Shown: positions 19,855 to 28,338 of the stretch, piece by piece
How the letters are laid out: each line of letters starts with the position of its first letter
How positions within the stretch are numbered: the first letter of the stretch is position 1
NCBI GenBank assembly: GCA_902479135.1
Contig: CABSNU010000004.1
Location: forward strand, 54,069-118,068
Source: an uncultured Collinsella sp.
Lineage (GTDB): Bacteria; Actinomycetota; Coriobacteriia; Coriobacteriales; Coriobacteriaceae
Direction: 5' to 3'
DNA length: 64,000 nt
Notes under the pieces: model-generated
What the model saw: only the letters and a program-made list of their open reading frames with translations
Told to the model about the DNA's origin: nothing
The model's database searches: none
Made by a program: the position numbers and the translations under genes

Positions 19855-20898
19855 TTAAGCATTGGTCTGGACGAAGCCGCCATCAAACGCATTGGCCTCG
19901 AGCACGCGGGCACAGCCGTTAACGACGTTATCGAGCGCCGTGGGGCTGACGTTGACCGAAACGCCGGTCTCATCGCGCAGGCGCACGTCGAGACCGCGCA
20001 GCAGCGCGCCGCCACCAGTCAGCAAAATGCCGTAGTACATAAGGTCCGAGGCAAGATCGGGCGGCGTGGCATCGAGTGCGTCCTTGACGGCCTTGGCCAT
20101 CTCGTCGAGCGGCTTGTTGAGTGCGCGACGAATCTCCTCGCTCTCGATGCGTACGGTCTTGGGCAGTCCGGTGATCACGTCGCGGCCGTTGACCTCGACG
20201 TCGAGCTCGTCCTTGAGCGGCACGGCGGAACCGACCTTGATCTTGATGTCCTCTGCCGTACGCTCGCCGATGGCAAGGTTGTAGGCATCGCGAACGTGCG
20301 TGAGGATGGCCTGATCGAACTCGTCGCCGGCAATACGGATGGACTGCGAGACGACGATGCCGCCCATAGCGATAACGGCAACCTCGGTGGTACCGCCACC
20401 GATGTCGATGACCATGGAGCCGGTGGGCTCCTCGACAGGCAGGTCGGCGCCGATAGCAGCAGCCATGGGCTCCTCGATCAGGTAGGCCTGGCGAGCGCCG
20501 GCCTGGATCGTAGCCTCAAAGACGGCACGCTTCTCGACCGACGTGACGCCGGAGGGAACGCAAACGACAACGCGCGGACGCGGGGTCCACGGATAGCGCT
20601 TCTCGGAAGCCTTGTCGATAAAGTAGCGAAGCATGGCCTCGGTAACATCGAAGTCGGCGATGACGCCGTCCTTCAGGGGACGAACGGCCACGATGTTGCC
20701 GGGCGTACGGCCGAGCATGCGCTTTGCCTCGATACCGACCGCCAGGATGCGCTCGTCGTTCTTGTCGATGGCGACAACAGAGGGCTCGCGAATGACAATG
20801 CCCTTGCCGCGCACGGAGACAAGCGTATTTGCGGTGCCGAGGTCGATGGCAAGATCGCCCGCATAGCTACCGAAGAACATATCCATCAAAGAAAACAA
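19855..20898 (-). CDS. mreB: Rod shape-determining actin homologue MreB
   Basis: Actin-like filament protein that orients the elongasome. The 347 residues have the phosphate-1 loop DLAIDLGTANTLVSVRGKGIV, the VVCVPSGVTSVEKRAVFEA block, the phosphate-2 loop MVIDIGGGTTEVAVIAMGGIV and the adenosine loop GILLTGGGALLRGLD. Length is normal for MreB/Mbl. It is the first gene of the mreB-mreC-mreD-mrdA-rodA block and lies after a GC hairpin that follows the TPR gene. Confidence 0.96.
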   Translation of the reverse strand: MFSLMDMFFGSYAGDLAIDLGTANTLVSVRGKGIVIREPSVVAIDKNDERILAVGIEAKRMLGRTPGNIVAVRPLKDGVIADFDVTEAMLRYFIDKASEKRYPWTPRPRVVVCVPSGVTSVEKRAVFEATIQAGARQAYLIEEPMAAAIGADLPVEEPTGSMVIDIGGGTTEVAVIAMGGIVVSQSIRIAGDEFDQAILTHVRDAYNLAIGERTAEDIKIKVGSAVPLKDELDVEVNGRDVITGLPKTVRIESEEIRRALNKPLDEMAKAVKDALDATPPDLASDLMYYGILLTGGGALLRGLDVRLRDETGVSVNVSPTALDNVVNGCARVLEANAFDGGFVQTNA

Positions 20899-20958
20899 CG
20901 CAACTCCTGATGTGTTGGATGATTGCTGGAAAACTACTAGCTCATGATACTAGCGCAA

Positions 20959-20991
20959 GCCCGGCACCTCACTTGCGGTGAAGCGCCGGGC
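20959..20991 (-). terminator. GC hairpin between TPR gene and mreB
   Basis: Perfect 7-base arms GCCCGGC (20959-20965) and GCCGGGC (20985-20991), with inner TCAC/GTGA pairing. It lies 22 bases beyond the TPR gene stop. No clear U-run follows on the minus strand, so it may be a weak terminator or an mRNA-stabilising structure. Confidence 0.5.
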
Positions 20992-21013
20992 AAAGCTAAA
21001 TCCCATAAGGTCA

Positions 21014-22318
21014 CTACTGGTTGTCAGCAGCCGAGAAATCCATATCGAGCGAAGAAACGGCCCAGCCGATATGGTTGTCGGAGCGCACGAATTTGACGGT
21101 GTACTCCTGCTCGCCGCCCTTGGACAGCGATGCCTTCACCTTAGCGGTCGTCTCGGTCATGGACTGATCCATGCCCTCGACGGACACGGTGGCACCCTGC
21201 GGAATCGAGGAGATGATCATCGACTTAGCGTCCTCGGACAGGCTCGAGGCCAGGCAAGACTCGGCCTTTGCGGCGTCACCGTCGCCGGCAGCCTGGAACA
21301 GATCGGTAACGACAGACTCCTGAGACGGGAAGCCAAAGCCGCGCGTGTAGGCAAAGCCCAGACCGCCCGCGGCGATCAAAATAAGCAGAAGCAGCACGAT
21401 GAAGACTTTGAGACCCGTGTGGCGATGGCGACGACGGACCTTGGCCTGCTTACGATCCTGACGGTCCTGCTGGACCATCTCGGACTCGGACAGCGTAAAG
21501 AAGCCGGTGTCCGAGGGATCGGGCATAAACTGACCGGTCGCGCCGGTAGGATCGAGCGGATCGACGGCAGAAGCGTCCATCGCGGGCGCCGGAGCCGTGG
21601 CCATGGCCGTCTGGGCAGACAGCGCGGCAAGCGAATCGTGCACGCGGGCAAGCTCGTCGGCCTGCTCGGAGGTGAGCTGGTAGATGCCATCGGCAGTAGC
21701 GGCGTTAAAGGCATCGAGTGCGTCGGAGGGACGGCCGGCGGCAGAAAGCGCCTGACCCATGCCGGCGTTGAGCGCACGCGTGTCGTCGCGGGGACCGGCA
21801 AAGTCGATAGCCGTGCGGTAGGTCTCCACGGCATCCGCCGGACGGCCGAGCTTAATGAAGCAACGACCGAGCTCGCCGAGTGCGGCGGCAGGAGCCGGAT
21901 TGGCGCCGTCGATGGCAGCCTGACGGAAGGCGGTTCCCGCGTTGGCATAGTCGCCCGACTGGAACAGCGCATTGCCCAGGCCCAGATAGGCCTTGAACGG
22001 CGTGGCATAGGAAGCATCCTGCGTAGCGGCAGAGAAAGCCTGGGCGGCCGTCGTGTAGTCGCCCACGGCGGCGAGCGCCTTGCCGCGGTTGGTGAGCAGC
22101 GCGCCGCGCTTGCCGTAGGTGCCGTCGTTGAGGGCGGCAGCATAGGCCTCGGCAGCCTCGGCATACATGCCCAGATGCATCAAGGCGTTGCCACGAAGGT
22201 GATCGGCCTCGCCCATAATCTCATCGGGAGTCTTTGCCGCCCCAAGCATCTGGGCTGCAGCAGAAAAATCACCCGCGCGGTAAGCGGCGCGGCCCTGTTG
22301 GATCAGCTGGCTATTCAA
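21014..22318 (-). CDS. TPR-repeat membrane protein
   Basis: A 434-residue protein. Residues 1-220 are tandem tetratricopeptide-like helical pairs (ADHLRGNALMHLGMYAEAAEAY, KAYLGLGNALFQSGDYANAGTAF, GELGRCFIKLGRPADAVETY). A linker and a very basic stretch (RQDRKQAKVRRRHRHTG) come before one membrane helix at about 305-325. The C-terminal ~105 residues look like a small extracytoplasmic domain of the DUF4878/NTF2-like kind (VVTDLFQAAGDGDAAKAESCL and a beta-rich end). The TPRs would therefore be cytoplasmic and the C-terminal domain outside. Function unknown; it follows the cyclophilin by 11 bases. Confidence 0.75.
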   Translation of the reverse strand: MNSQLIQQGRAAYRAGDFSAAAQMLGAAKTPDEIMGEADHLRGNALMHLGMYAEAAEAYAAALNDGTYGKRGALLTNRGKALAAVGDYTTAAQAFSAATQDASYATPFKAYLGLGNALFQSGDYANAGTAFRQAAIDGANPAPAAALGELGRCFIKLGRPADAVETYRTAIDFAGPRDDTRALNAGMGQALSAAGRPSDALDAFNAATADGIYQLTSEQADELARVHDSLAALSAQTAMATAPAPAMDASAVDPLDPTGATGQFMPDPSDTGFFTLSESEMVQQDRQDRKQAKVRRRHRHTGLKVFIVLLLLILIAAGGLGFAYTRGFGFPSQESVVTDLFQAAGDGDAAKAESCLASSLSEDAKSMIISSIPQGATVSVEGMDQSMTETTAKVKASLSKGGEQEYTVKFVRSDNHIGWAVSSLDMDFSAADNQ

Positions 22319-22329
22319 GAAAGTCCCCT

Positions 22330-22872
22330 TTACTCGTGAACGATCTCGACATGGACGATCTCGTCGCCGGCACGAAGCTGCGAAATCACATCGAGACCCT
22401 CGACCGTGGTGCCAAAGACGGTGTAACCGGAATCGAGGTTATGCTGGGCACCCAAGCAGAAGTAGAACTGCGAACCCGCGGAATCGGGGTCCATGGAGCG
22501 TGCCATGGCAAGGGCGCCATCGACATGGCTGTTGCGCGGATTGGTGGCAAACTCGCCCTTGATGCAGTAGCCGGGGCCACCGGTACCAGGCATGCCATCG
22601 GGGCCCTCAAGACCGGCAGCGACGTCCGCGCCGGACATATCGCGGGTATTGGGGTCGCCGCCCTGGATGACAAAACCGGGCACATAGCGATGGAACTTAA
22701 GGCCGTCATAAAAGCCCATCGTGGAAAGCTCGCAGAAGTTCGCGACATGAATGGGGGCACCCTCGCCGTCAAACTTGACCTTGATGGCACCCTTCGACGT
22801 CTCGATAACGGCGCACTCGTCGCCGGCAAGCTGATACTCGGGCGTGTAGAGCTCTTTCTTAAAACCAAACAT
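22330..22872 (-). CDS. Cyclophilin-type peptidyl-prolyl isomerase
   Basis: Cytoplasmic prolyl isomerase of 180 residues. Family blocks are AVIETSKGAIKVKFDGEGAPIHVANFCEL, FYDGLKFHRYVPGFVIQGGDPNTR (with the catalytic Arg in FHRYVPGFVIQGGDP) and ALAMARSMDPDSAGSQFYFCLG. The C terminus (GTTVEGLDVISQLRAGDEI) is typical. No signal peptide was found. It has its own promoter and is followed by the TPR gene. Confidence 0.95.
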   Translation of the reverse strand: MFGFKKELYTPEYQLAGDECAVIETSKGAIKVKFDGEGAPIHVANFCELSTMGFYDGLKFHRYVPGFVIQGGDPNTRDMSGADVAAGLEGPDGMPGTGGPGYCIKGEFATNPRNSHVDGALAMARSMDPDSAGSQFYFCLGAQHNLDSGYTVFGTTVEGLDVISQLRAGDEIVHVEIVHE

Positions 22873-22911
22873 GTGGTTCCTTCCTCGTGCGTTTAAAGCA
22901 TATTTGTACGA

Positions 22912-22941
22912 ATTGTAGCAATAAGCACAGGCTTACATCAA
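22912..22941 (-). promoter_or_regulatory. Promoter for the cyclophilin-TPR pair
   Basis: Minus-strand TTGATG (22941-22936) and TACAAT (22917-22912) are separated by 18 bases. The predicted start would lie about 30 bases before the cyclophilin ATG, which has AGGAAGGAA upstream. Confidence 0.6.
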
Positions 22942-22979
22942 TTGCGCACGTAGGTTATGCCGACTATGGCGAACTAATT

Positions 22980-24122
22980 TTAGGAACGCTGCTGCGGCTT
23001 CCAGGAACCCACGTTGTCGTCGTACTGTTCCAGCGCGCTGCTGCCGCCCTGTGCGATGGGCGCCAGGATCTCGCTTTGGTGGGAACTCATCGACTCGCCA
23101 TCGGGAATGGCCAGCGAGATATCCCAGCTCTGGCAGATCACGTCGACGCGCTCATACATCCACTCGGCAAGCTGCTTTAAGTGGGCGATGTCGTCCGCAT
23201 AGACAGTATCGTCCTGATACTTAAGGTTGCTGAGCTCATCTTGCGTCTTTTTAATCTGGTCGCGCAGGGCGTAGGCACTTTGCGACAGCTCCTGACGGGT
23301 GGACAGCGGCGTTTGGAGATAGCCGTTGTTAAAGGAATCGATGACCTCGCCGATCTGGTCCTTGTCACCGTAGGACACGATGGTCTGATACAGACCGTCG
23401 AGCCTGGTATAGAGCTGGTCATCGGTGAGCACGGTTTCTTCCTGGACCACTTCGGCAGGATCGTCCTGTTTGGCGTCGTCCTCGGTCGCCTCGCCCTTTT
23501 GACGCGTGGGGAAGGTAGTCTGCGCAGCCTGTCCAAACTGGTCATAGAAACCGGGCATGACACCCATGGGATCGGCCGTCACAAACCAATAGGCGCCACC
23601 GCACACGACGGCAAGAACCGCGATGACGATGAGCGGCTTGGGGATATGACGCTTGTGCTTATGATAGGCATCCTCGTCGGGGTGCACTTTGCGCTTGGAC
23701 TTTTGGGCATCGTCATGCAGGGAAACCGGCATCGGGATATCGACCTTGGGGATACCGAAGTCTTTATCGAAAGCCGGCAGCACGCAGGTCTCATTGGGAT
23801 CGGCGGCATCCGAAAGCACGGCGGCAGCCGAAGCGGACGCATGGGGCACCTCGGTATCGATCTGCTCTTGCGTCAAGCGCGGAAAACCGGCGGTACGGCC
23901 CGCCGCCAGGTCAGATGCGGCAGCGTCCTCGGAAAGGATGCCCGGAGCGGGGCGTCCACATTTGGGACACGTGCGATCATGCGGGGAAAGACGGGCACCG
24001 CAGCCCTCACAGAACACGAACTCGGTATGCTCGGGGCCATCGCCCGGACCCACATAGGCGTTGCAGTAGGGGCAGAACGAGGCGCCGTCCTCGATGTTCT
24101 TAAGGCAATGCGGACAGATCAC
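22980..24122 (-). CDS. Zinc-ribbon single-pass membrane protein
   Basis: About 380 residues from the GTG at 24122, which has AGAGG five bases upstream. The N terminus carries two zinc-ribbon pairs, ICPHCLKNIEDGASFCPYCNAYVG and FCEGCGARLSPHDRTCPKCGRPAPG (eight Cys in four CxxC knuckles). A low-complexity acidic/Ala region and a basic stretch (HKHKRHIPK) come before one membrane helix at about 160-180. The remaining ~200 residues are outside and helical, with Gln/Asp-rich content and no catalytic motif I recognise. Function unknown; zinc-ribbon N termini of this kind often sit on membrane sensors or assembly factors. Confidence 0.7.
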   Translation of the reverse strand: MICPHCLKNIEDGASFCPYCNAYVGPGDGPEHTEFVFCEGCGARLSPHDRTCPKCGRPAPGILSEDAAASDLAAGRTAGFPRLTQEQIDTEVPHASASAAAVLSDAADPNETCVLPAFDKDFGIPKVDIPMPVSLHDDAQKSKRKVHPDEDAYHKHKRHIPKPLIVIAVLAVVCGGAYWFVTADPMGVMPGFYDQFGQAAQTTFPTRQKGEATEDDAKQDDPAEVVQEETVLTDDQLYTRLDGLYQTIVSYGDKDQIGEVIDSFNNGYLQTPLSTRQELSQSAYALRDQIKKTQDELSNLKYQDDTVYADDIAHLKQLAEWMYERVDVICQSWDISLAIPDGESMSSHQSEILAPIAQGGSSALEQYDDNVGSWKPQQRS

Positions 24123-24231
24123 GGCATCCTCTTTTCGGAGCAATTCAAACAATCGAGGTTAGAGCATAACATCGCTAAGCCCCCACAGGGCCAAGGCACC
24201 AATTCAACATCGCAGGGGCAGCCTGTTTGGG

Positions 24232-26970
24232 CTACTTCTTCTTTTTACTCGGCATCGAAACTTTGATGCCCTGGGCGGACTTGGTCACGCGGGAGCGTTT
24301 AGCGCCCGTGCTCTTCTTTTTCTTGGGCTGTGGCTGGCCTTGGGCCACGCCCTCGAGCGCGCGGGCCTCGGCCTCGCGCGCGGTGCGATCCTCGCGGCGC
24401 TGCGCCATATCGGCAGCAACGCGCTTGGCAAAGCGTCCAGCCGTCGAACCCGTCGAGCTCACCTTGCCACCACCGCGGCCCAGACGCACGCGTACACCGC
24501 GACCAAAGCCGGTGGCCGCATGACGGCGACGCGGCTTAAGCGAATCCATCATCGTGGCGAGCTTAAAGAATACCGAGCAGGTAAAGACGACGATAACCGC
24601 CAAGATAACCATCTGGCTCACCGACAGGTTGGCAATGGACAGCAGCTCCGGGAAGCCGATAACACCCGTCAAAATGCCGGCAACAACGAACACGAAGAGC
24701 ACCACGCGCAAGGGCGTGAGCGGCTGCGAAATTCGCCAGATGAGGCTGACGCTTGCCGCGAACGACGTGATCAGGCACATGGTCGAAAGCGTGAGCTGGC
24801 TAAACCCAAACACGCGAGCCACAAAGATATCGAGCGCCGCGGCCAAAATGACCGCAATCGACGCCGGCAGCGCGCGCTTGAGCACGTTAGTCAGGAACGA
24901 CCCCTTCACGCGGGCGTTGTTGGGCTCAAGGCCCAAAACAAAGCCCGGCGCGCCGATGCAGAAGAAGTTGATGAGCGTCATCTGGATGGGCTCAAAGGGA
25001 TATGGCGGCAGCGCGATGCAGAGTGCCGCCAGACCCATCGAGAACAGCGTCTTGGTCAGGAACAACGAAGCCGAGCGTTGCAGGTTGTTGATGGAACGAC
25101 GGCCCTCGGCAACCACGGCGGGCATCGAGGCAAAGTCGTTGTCGACGAGCACGATCTCAGCCACGTTGCGCGCGGCATCGGAGCCGGCGGCCATCGCCAC
25201 GGAGCAGTCGGCCTCCTTGAGCGCCAGCACGTCGTTGACGCCGTCGCCTGTCATGGCCACGGTGTGTTCGCGGCGCTTGAGCGCCTGCACGAGCTCACGC
25301 TTCTGCTGCGGCGTCACACGGCCAAAGACGTGGTAGCGGTCCACTGCGGCATCGAGCTTGGACGGCGTATCGAGCGTCGTGGCGTCCACGTAAGCGTCCG
25401 CCCCGGGCACGCCCACCACGCGCGCGATCGACGACACCGTGCGGGGGTCGTCGCCGCTGATCACGTTGAGGGTCACGCCCTGCTCGTTAAAGTAGCCGAT
25501 GGTCTCGGCAGCCGAGGTGCGGATCTCGTCACGGATGGTCACAAAGCCCACGGGCTCGGCCTCGCCCAACATATCGCCGTCGGGCGTAAAACCGTCAACA
25601 CGCGCTACCACGAGCACGCGGCAGGTGTCGGCAAGCTCGGCAACACGATTCTCGACCTGGGCAAACGCGCGATCCGAAAGCACAAACTGCGCCGCGCCCA
25701 TCACATAGGAGCCCTGCGCAAACGAAGCGCCACTCCACTTTTTGGACGACGAGAATGGAATGACCGACAGCGGCTCGGAAACCTCGACCGGGCGGTCGGC
25801 ATAGTAGTTGAGCAGCGCCTGGCAGGTCTCGTTGGCATCGGCCGAGGTCGCGCGCGCCACGTTGGCAAGTGCAAAGTCGAGCACCGTGGTATCGACGGGA
25901 ACGGCCGCCTCGCTCTCTCCCACGCTCACGCCTTCAACCGACAGCGGATAGGTGCCCTCGACCTCCATGCGGCCCGAGGTAATAGTGCCCGTCTTGTCCA
26001 GACACAGCACATCGACGCGCGCGAGCGTCTCGATACAGTAGAGCTGCTGGGCCAGCACCTTGCGACGCGCCAGGCGCACCGTGGCGATCGCGAGCACCGA
26101 CGAGGTCAGCAGCACCAAACCCTGCGGAATCATACCCAGCAGGGCGCCCACCGTGGACAGCAGCGCCGACGAAGGCACATGGCCAGCCAACAGCTCGGAG
26201 AAGCACCACGAAAGCGCGCTATCGCCCGGGGTTCCCGCGGCATCCCACAGCTCGCTCACGCTCGAGGCAAACAACGCCAAACCGAGCGGGATCATGATGA
26301 TGCTCGCAAAGCGCACGATGGCGTTCAGCGCGTTCATGATCTCGGAATTGACCTTTTTGACGTACTTGGCCTCGTTATTAATTTTAGCCACGTAGTTGTC
26401 GGCGCCGACATGGATCACGCGGGCGCGCAGCAGGCCCGAGTCGATAAAGCTGCCGCTCATGAGCTCGGAACCGGGCTGTTTCTTAATAAGGTCGCTCTCG
26501 CCTGTAAGCAGGCTCTCGTTCACGAGCGCCTCGCCCGAAACCACTACGGCGTCAGCGGGAATCTGGTCGCCGCGCCCCAGGCGGATGATGTCGTCGAGCA
26601 CGATCTGGTCCAGGTCGAGTTCCACCTCGGCGCCGTCGCGCACCGCGATGGCCTTCTTGGAGGTCAGCAGCGTGAGCTTATCGACCATCTTCTTGGAACG
26701 CATGGACTGAATGACGCCAATAGCGGTATTGAGGAACACCACGAACAGGAACGTCAGATTCTTAAACGAACCGGTCAAAATGACCAGGAACGCCAAGATC
26801 ACGTTGATCAAATTGAACAGCGTGCAGAGGTTCTCGATGATGAGCTCTTTGACCGACTTGATCTTGAGCTCCATGTTGCGATTGATCTTACCGGCGGCGA
26901 TGCGCTCCTCGACCTCGGCGGTCGAGAGTCCGCGCTCGATATCCGTTGCTGCCATACCACGTCCCATCAC
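24232..26970 (-). CDS. P-type cation-transporting ATPase (CtpE-like, possibly Ca2+)
   Basis: Membrane ion pump of 912 residues. It has the actuator motif LLTGESD, the phosphorylation site CLDKTGTITSGRME, the nucleotide-binding KWSGAS region, the hinge MTGDGVNDVLALKEADCSVAMAAGSDAARNVAE and about ten membrane helices. The N-terminal NRNMELKIKSVKELIIENLCTLFNLIN and KKVNSEIMNALNAIVR blocks resemble mycobacterial CtpE, a Ca2+ importer; the ion here is an inference. An unusual tail of about 90 residues rich in Arg/Lys ends in KKKK. GTG 26970, ATG 26967 and ATG 26955 are alternative starts with weak ribosome sites. Confidence 0.9.
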   Translation of the reverse strand: MMGRGMAATDIERGLSTAEVEERIAAGKINRNMELKIKSVKELIIENLCTLFNLINVILAFLVILTGSFKNLTFLFVVFLNTAIGVIQSMRSKKMVDKLTLLTSKKAIAVRDGAEVELDLDQIVLDDIIRLGRGDQIPADAVVVSGEALVNESLLTGESDLIKKQPGSELMSGSFIDSGLLRARVIHVGADNYVAKINNEAKYVKKVNSEIMNALNAIVRFASIIMIPLGLALFASSVSELWDAAGTPGDSALSWCFSELLAGHVPSSALLSTVGALLGMIPQGLVLLTSSVLAIATVRLARRKVLAQQLYCIETLARVDVLCLDKTGTITSGRMEVEGTYPLSVEGVSVGESEAAVPVDTTVLDFALANVARATSADANETCQALLNYYADRPVEVSEPLSVIPFSSSKKWSGASFAQGSYVMGAAQFVLSDRAFAQVENRVAELADTCRVLVVARVDGFTPDGDMLGEAEPVGFVTIRDEIRTSAAETIGYFNEQGVTLNVISGDDPRTVSSIARVVGVPGADAYVDATTLDTPSKLDAAVDRYHVFGRVTPQQKRELVQALKRREHTVAMTGDGVNDVLALKEADCSVAMAAGSDAARNVAEIVLVDNDFASMPAVVAEGRRSINNLQRSASLFLTKTLFSMGLAALCIALPPYPFEPIQMTLINFFCIGAPGFVLGLEPNNARVKGSFLTNVLKRALPASIAVILAAALDIFVARVFGFSQLTLSTMCLITSFAASVSLIWRISQPLTPLRVVLFVFVVAGILTGVIGFPELLSIANLSVSQMVILAVIVVFTCSVFFKLATMMDSLKPRRRHAATGFGRGVRVRLGRGGGKVSSTGSTAGRFAKRVAADMAQRREDRTAREAEARALEGVAQGQPQPKKKKSTGAKRSRVTKSAQGIKVSMPSKKKK

Positions 26971-26983
26971 GTCGCGTCGGTAT

Positions 26984-27020
26984 AAGAAAAACCGCCCGGA
27001 CCATGCGAGGTTCGGACGGT
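26984..27020 (-). terminator. Terminator of tRNA-Arg(CCG)
   Basis: Twelve-base arms (26991-27002 and 27009-27020), paired with two G-U wobbles around a six-base loop. On the minus strand they are followed by TTTTTCTTAT. It lies 11 bases beyond the tRNA 3' end and before the P-type ATPase start. Confidence 0.85.
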
Positions 27021-27031
27021 CTTACGTTCGA

Positions 27032-27108
27032 TGGTGCCCCATGTTGGATTCGAACCAACGGCCTTCTGCTCCGGAGGCAGACGCTCTAATCCCCTGAGCT
27101 AATAGGGC
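27032..27108 (-). tRNA. tRNA-Arg, anticodon CCG
   Basis: Seventy-seven bases including an encoded CCA. The acceptor GCCCTAT pairs with ATGGGGC (one G-U), the D arm is GCTC..GAGC, the anticodon stem TCTGC/GCAGA frames loop CTCCGGA (anticodon CCG, reading CGG), and the T arm is GTTGG TTCGAAT CCAAC. It has a good promoter upstream and a terminator downstream, so it is a single-gene unit. Confidence 0.95.
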
Positions 27109-27119
27109 CAACGTTTGGC

Positions 27120-27149
27120 ATTATACCCAAGTGCACCACGGGCTATCAA
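27120..27149 (-). promoter_or_regulatory. Promoter for tRNA-Arg(CCG)
   Basis: Minus-strand TTGATA (27149-27144) and consensus TATAAT (27125-27120) with an 18-base spacer. The start would lie about five bases before the tRNA 5' end. Confidence 0.8.
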
Positions 27150-27201
27150 AATAAAAGAAAAAGCTTTGCAATTCCGAGGAAGACGCGGTGCAACGGCCCA
27201 C

Positions 27202-27231
27202 TTTAGAAGGCAAAAGCGAGTCAGATAGTAT
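27202..27231 (+). promoter_or_regulatory. Possible promoter for the aromatic operon
   Basis: TTTAGA (27202-27207) and TAGTAT (27226-27231) are 18 bases apart; the overlapping TATAAA at 27229-27234 is an alternative -10. This is the only promoter-like pair seen before the leader hairpin and aroF. The match is moderate. Confidence 0.4.
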
Positions 27232-27239
27232 AAACTCTC

Positions 27240-27302
27240 ATGCACCATATATACACGGCTCGCGATGCGGGCCGTTTTTGCAAGGGTTATCCATCGAGGT
27301 GA
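27240..27302 (+). other. Possible leader peptide of the aromatic operon
   Basis: A 20-codon open frame (ATG 27240, TGA 27300) contains two Tyr codons and one Phe codon and overlaps the leader hairpin at 27255-27279. Its stop is 10 bases before the aroF ATG. It has no ribosome site and its ATG falls close to the expected transcription start, so it would have to be read from a leaderless or nearly leaderless message. This is a suggestion, not a firm gene. Confidence 0.25.
27255..27279 (+). terminator. Leader hairpin with U-run before aroF (possible attenuator)
   Basis: Nine-base arms ACGGCTCGC (27255-27263) and GCGGGCCGT (27267-27275) with one wobble and a GAT loop, followed by TTTTT (27275-27279). 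This has the form of an intrinsic terminator, 34 bases before the aroF start and on the same strand. No upstream gene on this strand needs it, so it may control entry into the operon. Confidence 0.6.
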
Positions 27303-27312
27303 GAGGCACACC

Positions 27313-28335
27313 ATGATTGCAATTTTAAAGCAGAGCGCCAGCGACGAGGCCGTCGGCCATATCGTCAGCTGGATTGAGAAAAAGGGCCTGAAGACCGACG
27401 TCTCGCGCGGCGAAAATGAGACGATCATCGGCCTGGTGGGCGATACGACCAAGATCGACCCGTTCCTGCTCGAATCCATGGATGTCGTCGAGCGCGTGCA
27501 GCGCGTCTCCGAGCCGTTCAAGCGCGCCAACCGCAAGTTCCACCCCGAGGACTCCGTCATCGACTGCGGCCACGGCGTCAAGATCGGCGGCGACCAGTTC
27601 CAGGTCATCGCCGGCCCCTGCTCCGTCGAGGGCGAGAACCTCATCCGCATCGCCCGCCGCGTGAAGGCTGCCGGCGCCACGATGCTGCGCGGCGGTGCCT
27701 ACAAGCCCCGCACCTCCCCCTACGCCTACCAGGGCATGGGCCCCGCCGGCCTCGACCTGCTGTGCGAGGCGTCTGCCGAGCTCGATATGCCGATCGTCAC
27801 CGAGATCATGGACCCACGCGACGTGCAAATCTTCTTGGACAAGAAGATTGACGTCATGCAGATCGGCGCCCGCAACGCCCAGAACTTCCCCCTGCTCAAG
27901 GAGGTCGGCAAGACCAAGACCCCGATCCTGCTCAAGCGCGGCATGTCCGGCACGATCGACGAGCTGCTCATGGCTGCCGAGTACATCATGAGCGAGGGCA
28001 ACGACAACGTCATCCTGTGCGAGCGCGGCATTCGCACCTTCGAGACCCGCACCCGCAACACCTTCGACCTCAACGCCGTGCCGGTGCTGCACCACCTGTC
28101 GCACCTGCCCGTCGTCGCCGACCCCAGCCATGCCACCGGCTACACCCGCTACGTTGAGCCCATGGCGCTCGCCGCGACCGCCTGCGGCGCCAACGGCTTG
28201 GAGATCGAGGTCCACGACGAGCCGAGCCGAGCCTGGTCCGACGGCGCCCAGGCCCTCACCCCCGATCAGTTCGACGACACCATGCGCCGCATCCGCGCCA
28301 TCCGCGAGGTCGTCTGCCAAGAGACCATGGAGTAG
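27313..28335 (+). CDS. aroF: 3-deoxy-7-phosphoheptulonate synthase (type I-beta)
   Basis: First step of the shikimate pathway: phosphoenolpyruvate plus erythrose-4-phosphate to DAHP. From ATG 27313 it has 340 residues: an N-terminal ~75-residue ferredoxin-like regulatory domain (IAILKQSASDEAVGHIVSWIEKKG), then the KDSA-like barrel with VIAGPCSVEG, MLRGGAYKPRTSPYAYQG, QIGARNAQNFPLLKEVGK and DPSHATG. The regulatory domain suggests allosteric feedback. It heads a plus-strand operon with tyrA three bases downstream. Confidence 0.95.
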   Translation: MIAILKQSASDEAVGHIVSWIEKKGLKTDVSRGENETIIGLVGDTTKIDPFLLESMDVVERVQRVSEPFKRANRKFHPEDSVIDCGHGVKIGGDQFQVIAGPCSVEGENLIRIARRVKAAGATMLRGGAYKPRTSPYAYQGMGPAGLDLLCEASAELDMPIVTEIMDPRDVQIFLDKKIDVMQIGARNAQNFPLLKEVGKTKTPILLKRGMSGTIDELLMAAEYIMSEGNDNVILCERGIRTFETRTRNTFDLNAVPVLHHLSHLPVVADPSHATGYTRYVEPMALAATACGANGLEIEVHDEPSRAWSDGAQALTPDQFDDTMRRIRAIREVVCQETME

Positions 28336-28338
28336 TCC

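Noticed and set aside
24340..26985. An 881-codon open frame opposite the P-type ATPase
   Set aside because: Antisense shadow of a complete, well-conserved ATPase. Composition is His/Arg/Gly-rich, no motif, no ribosome site.
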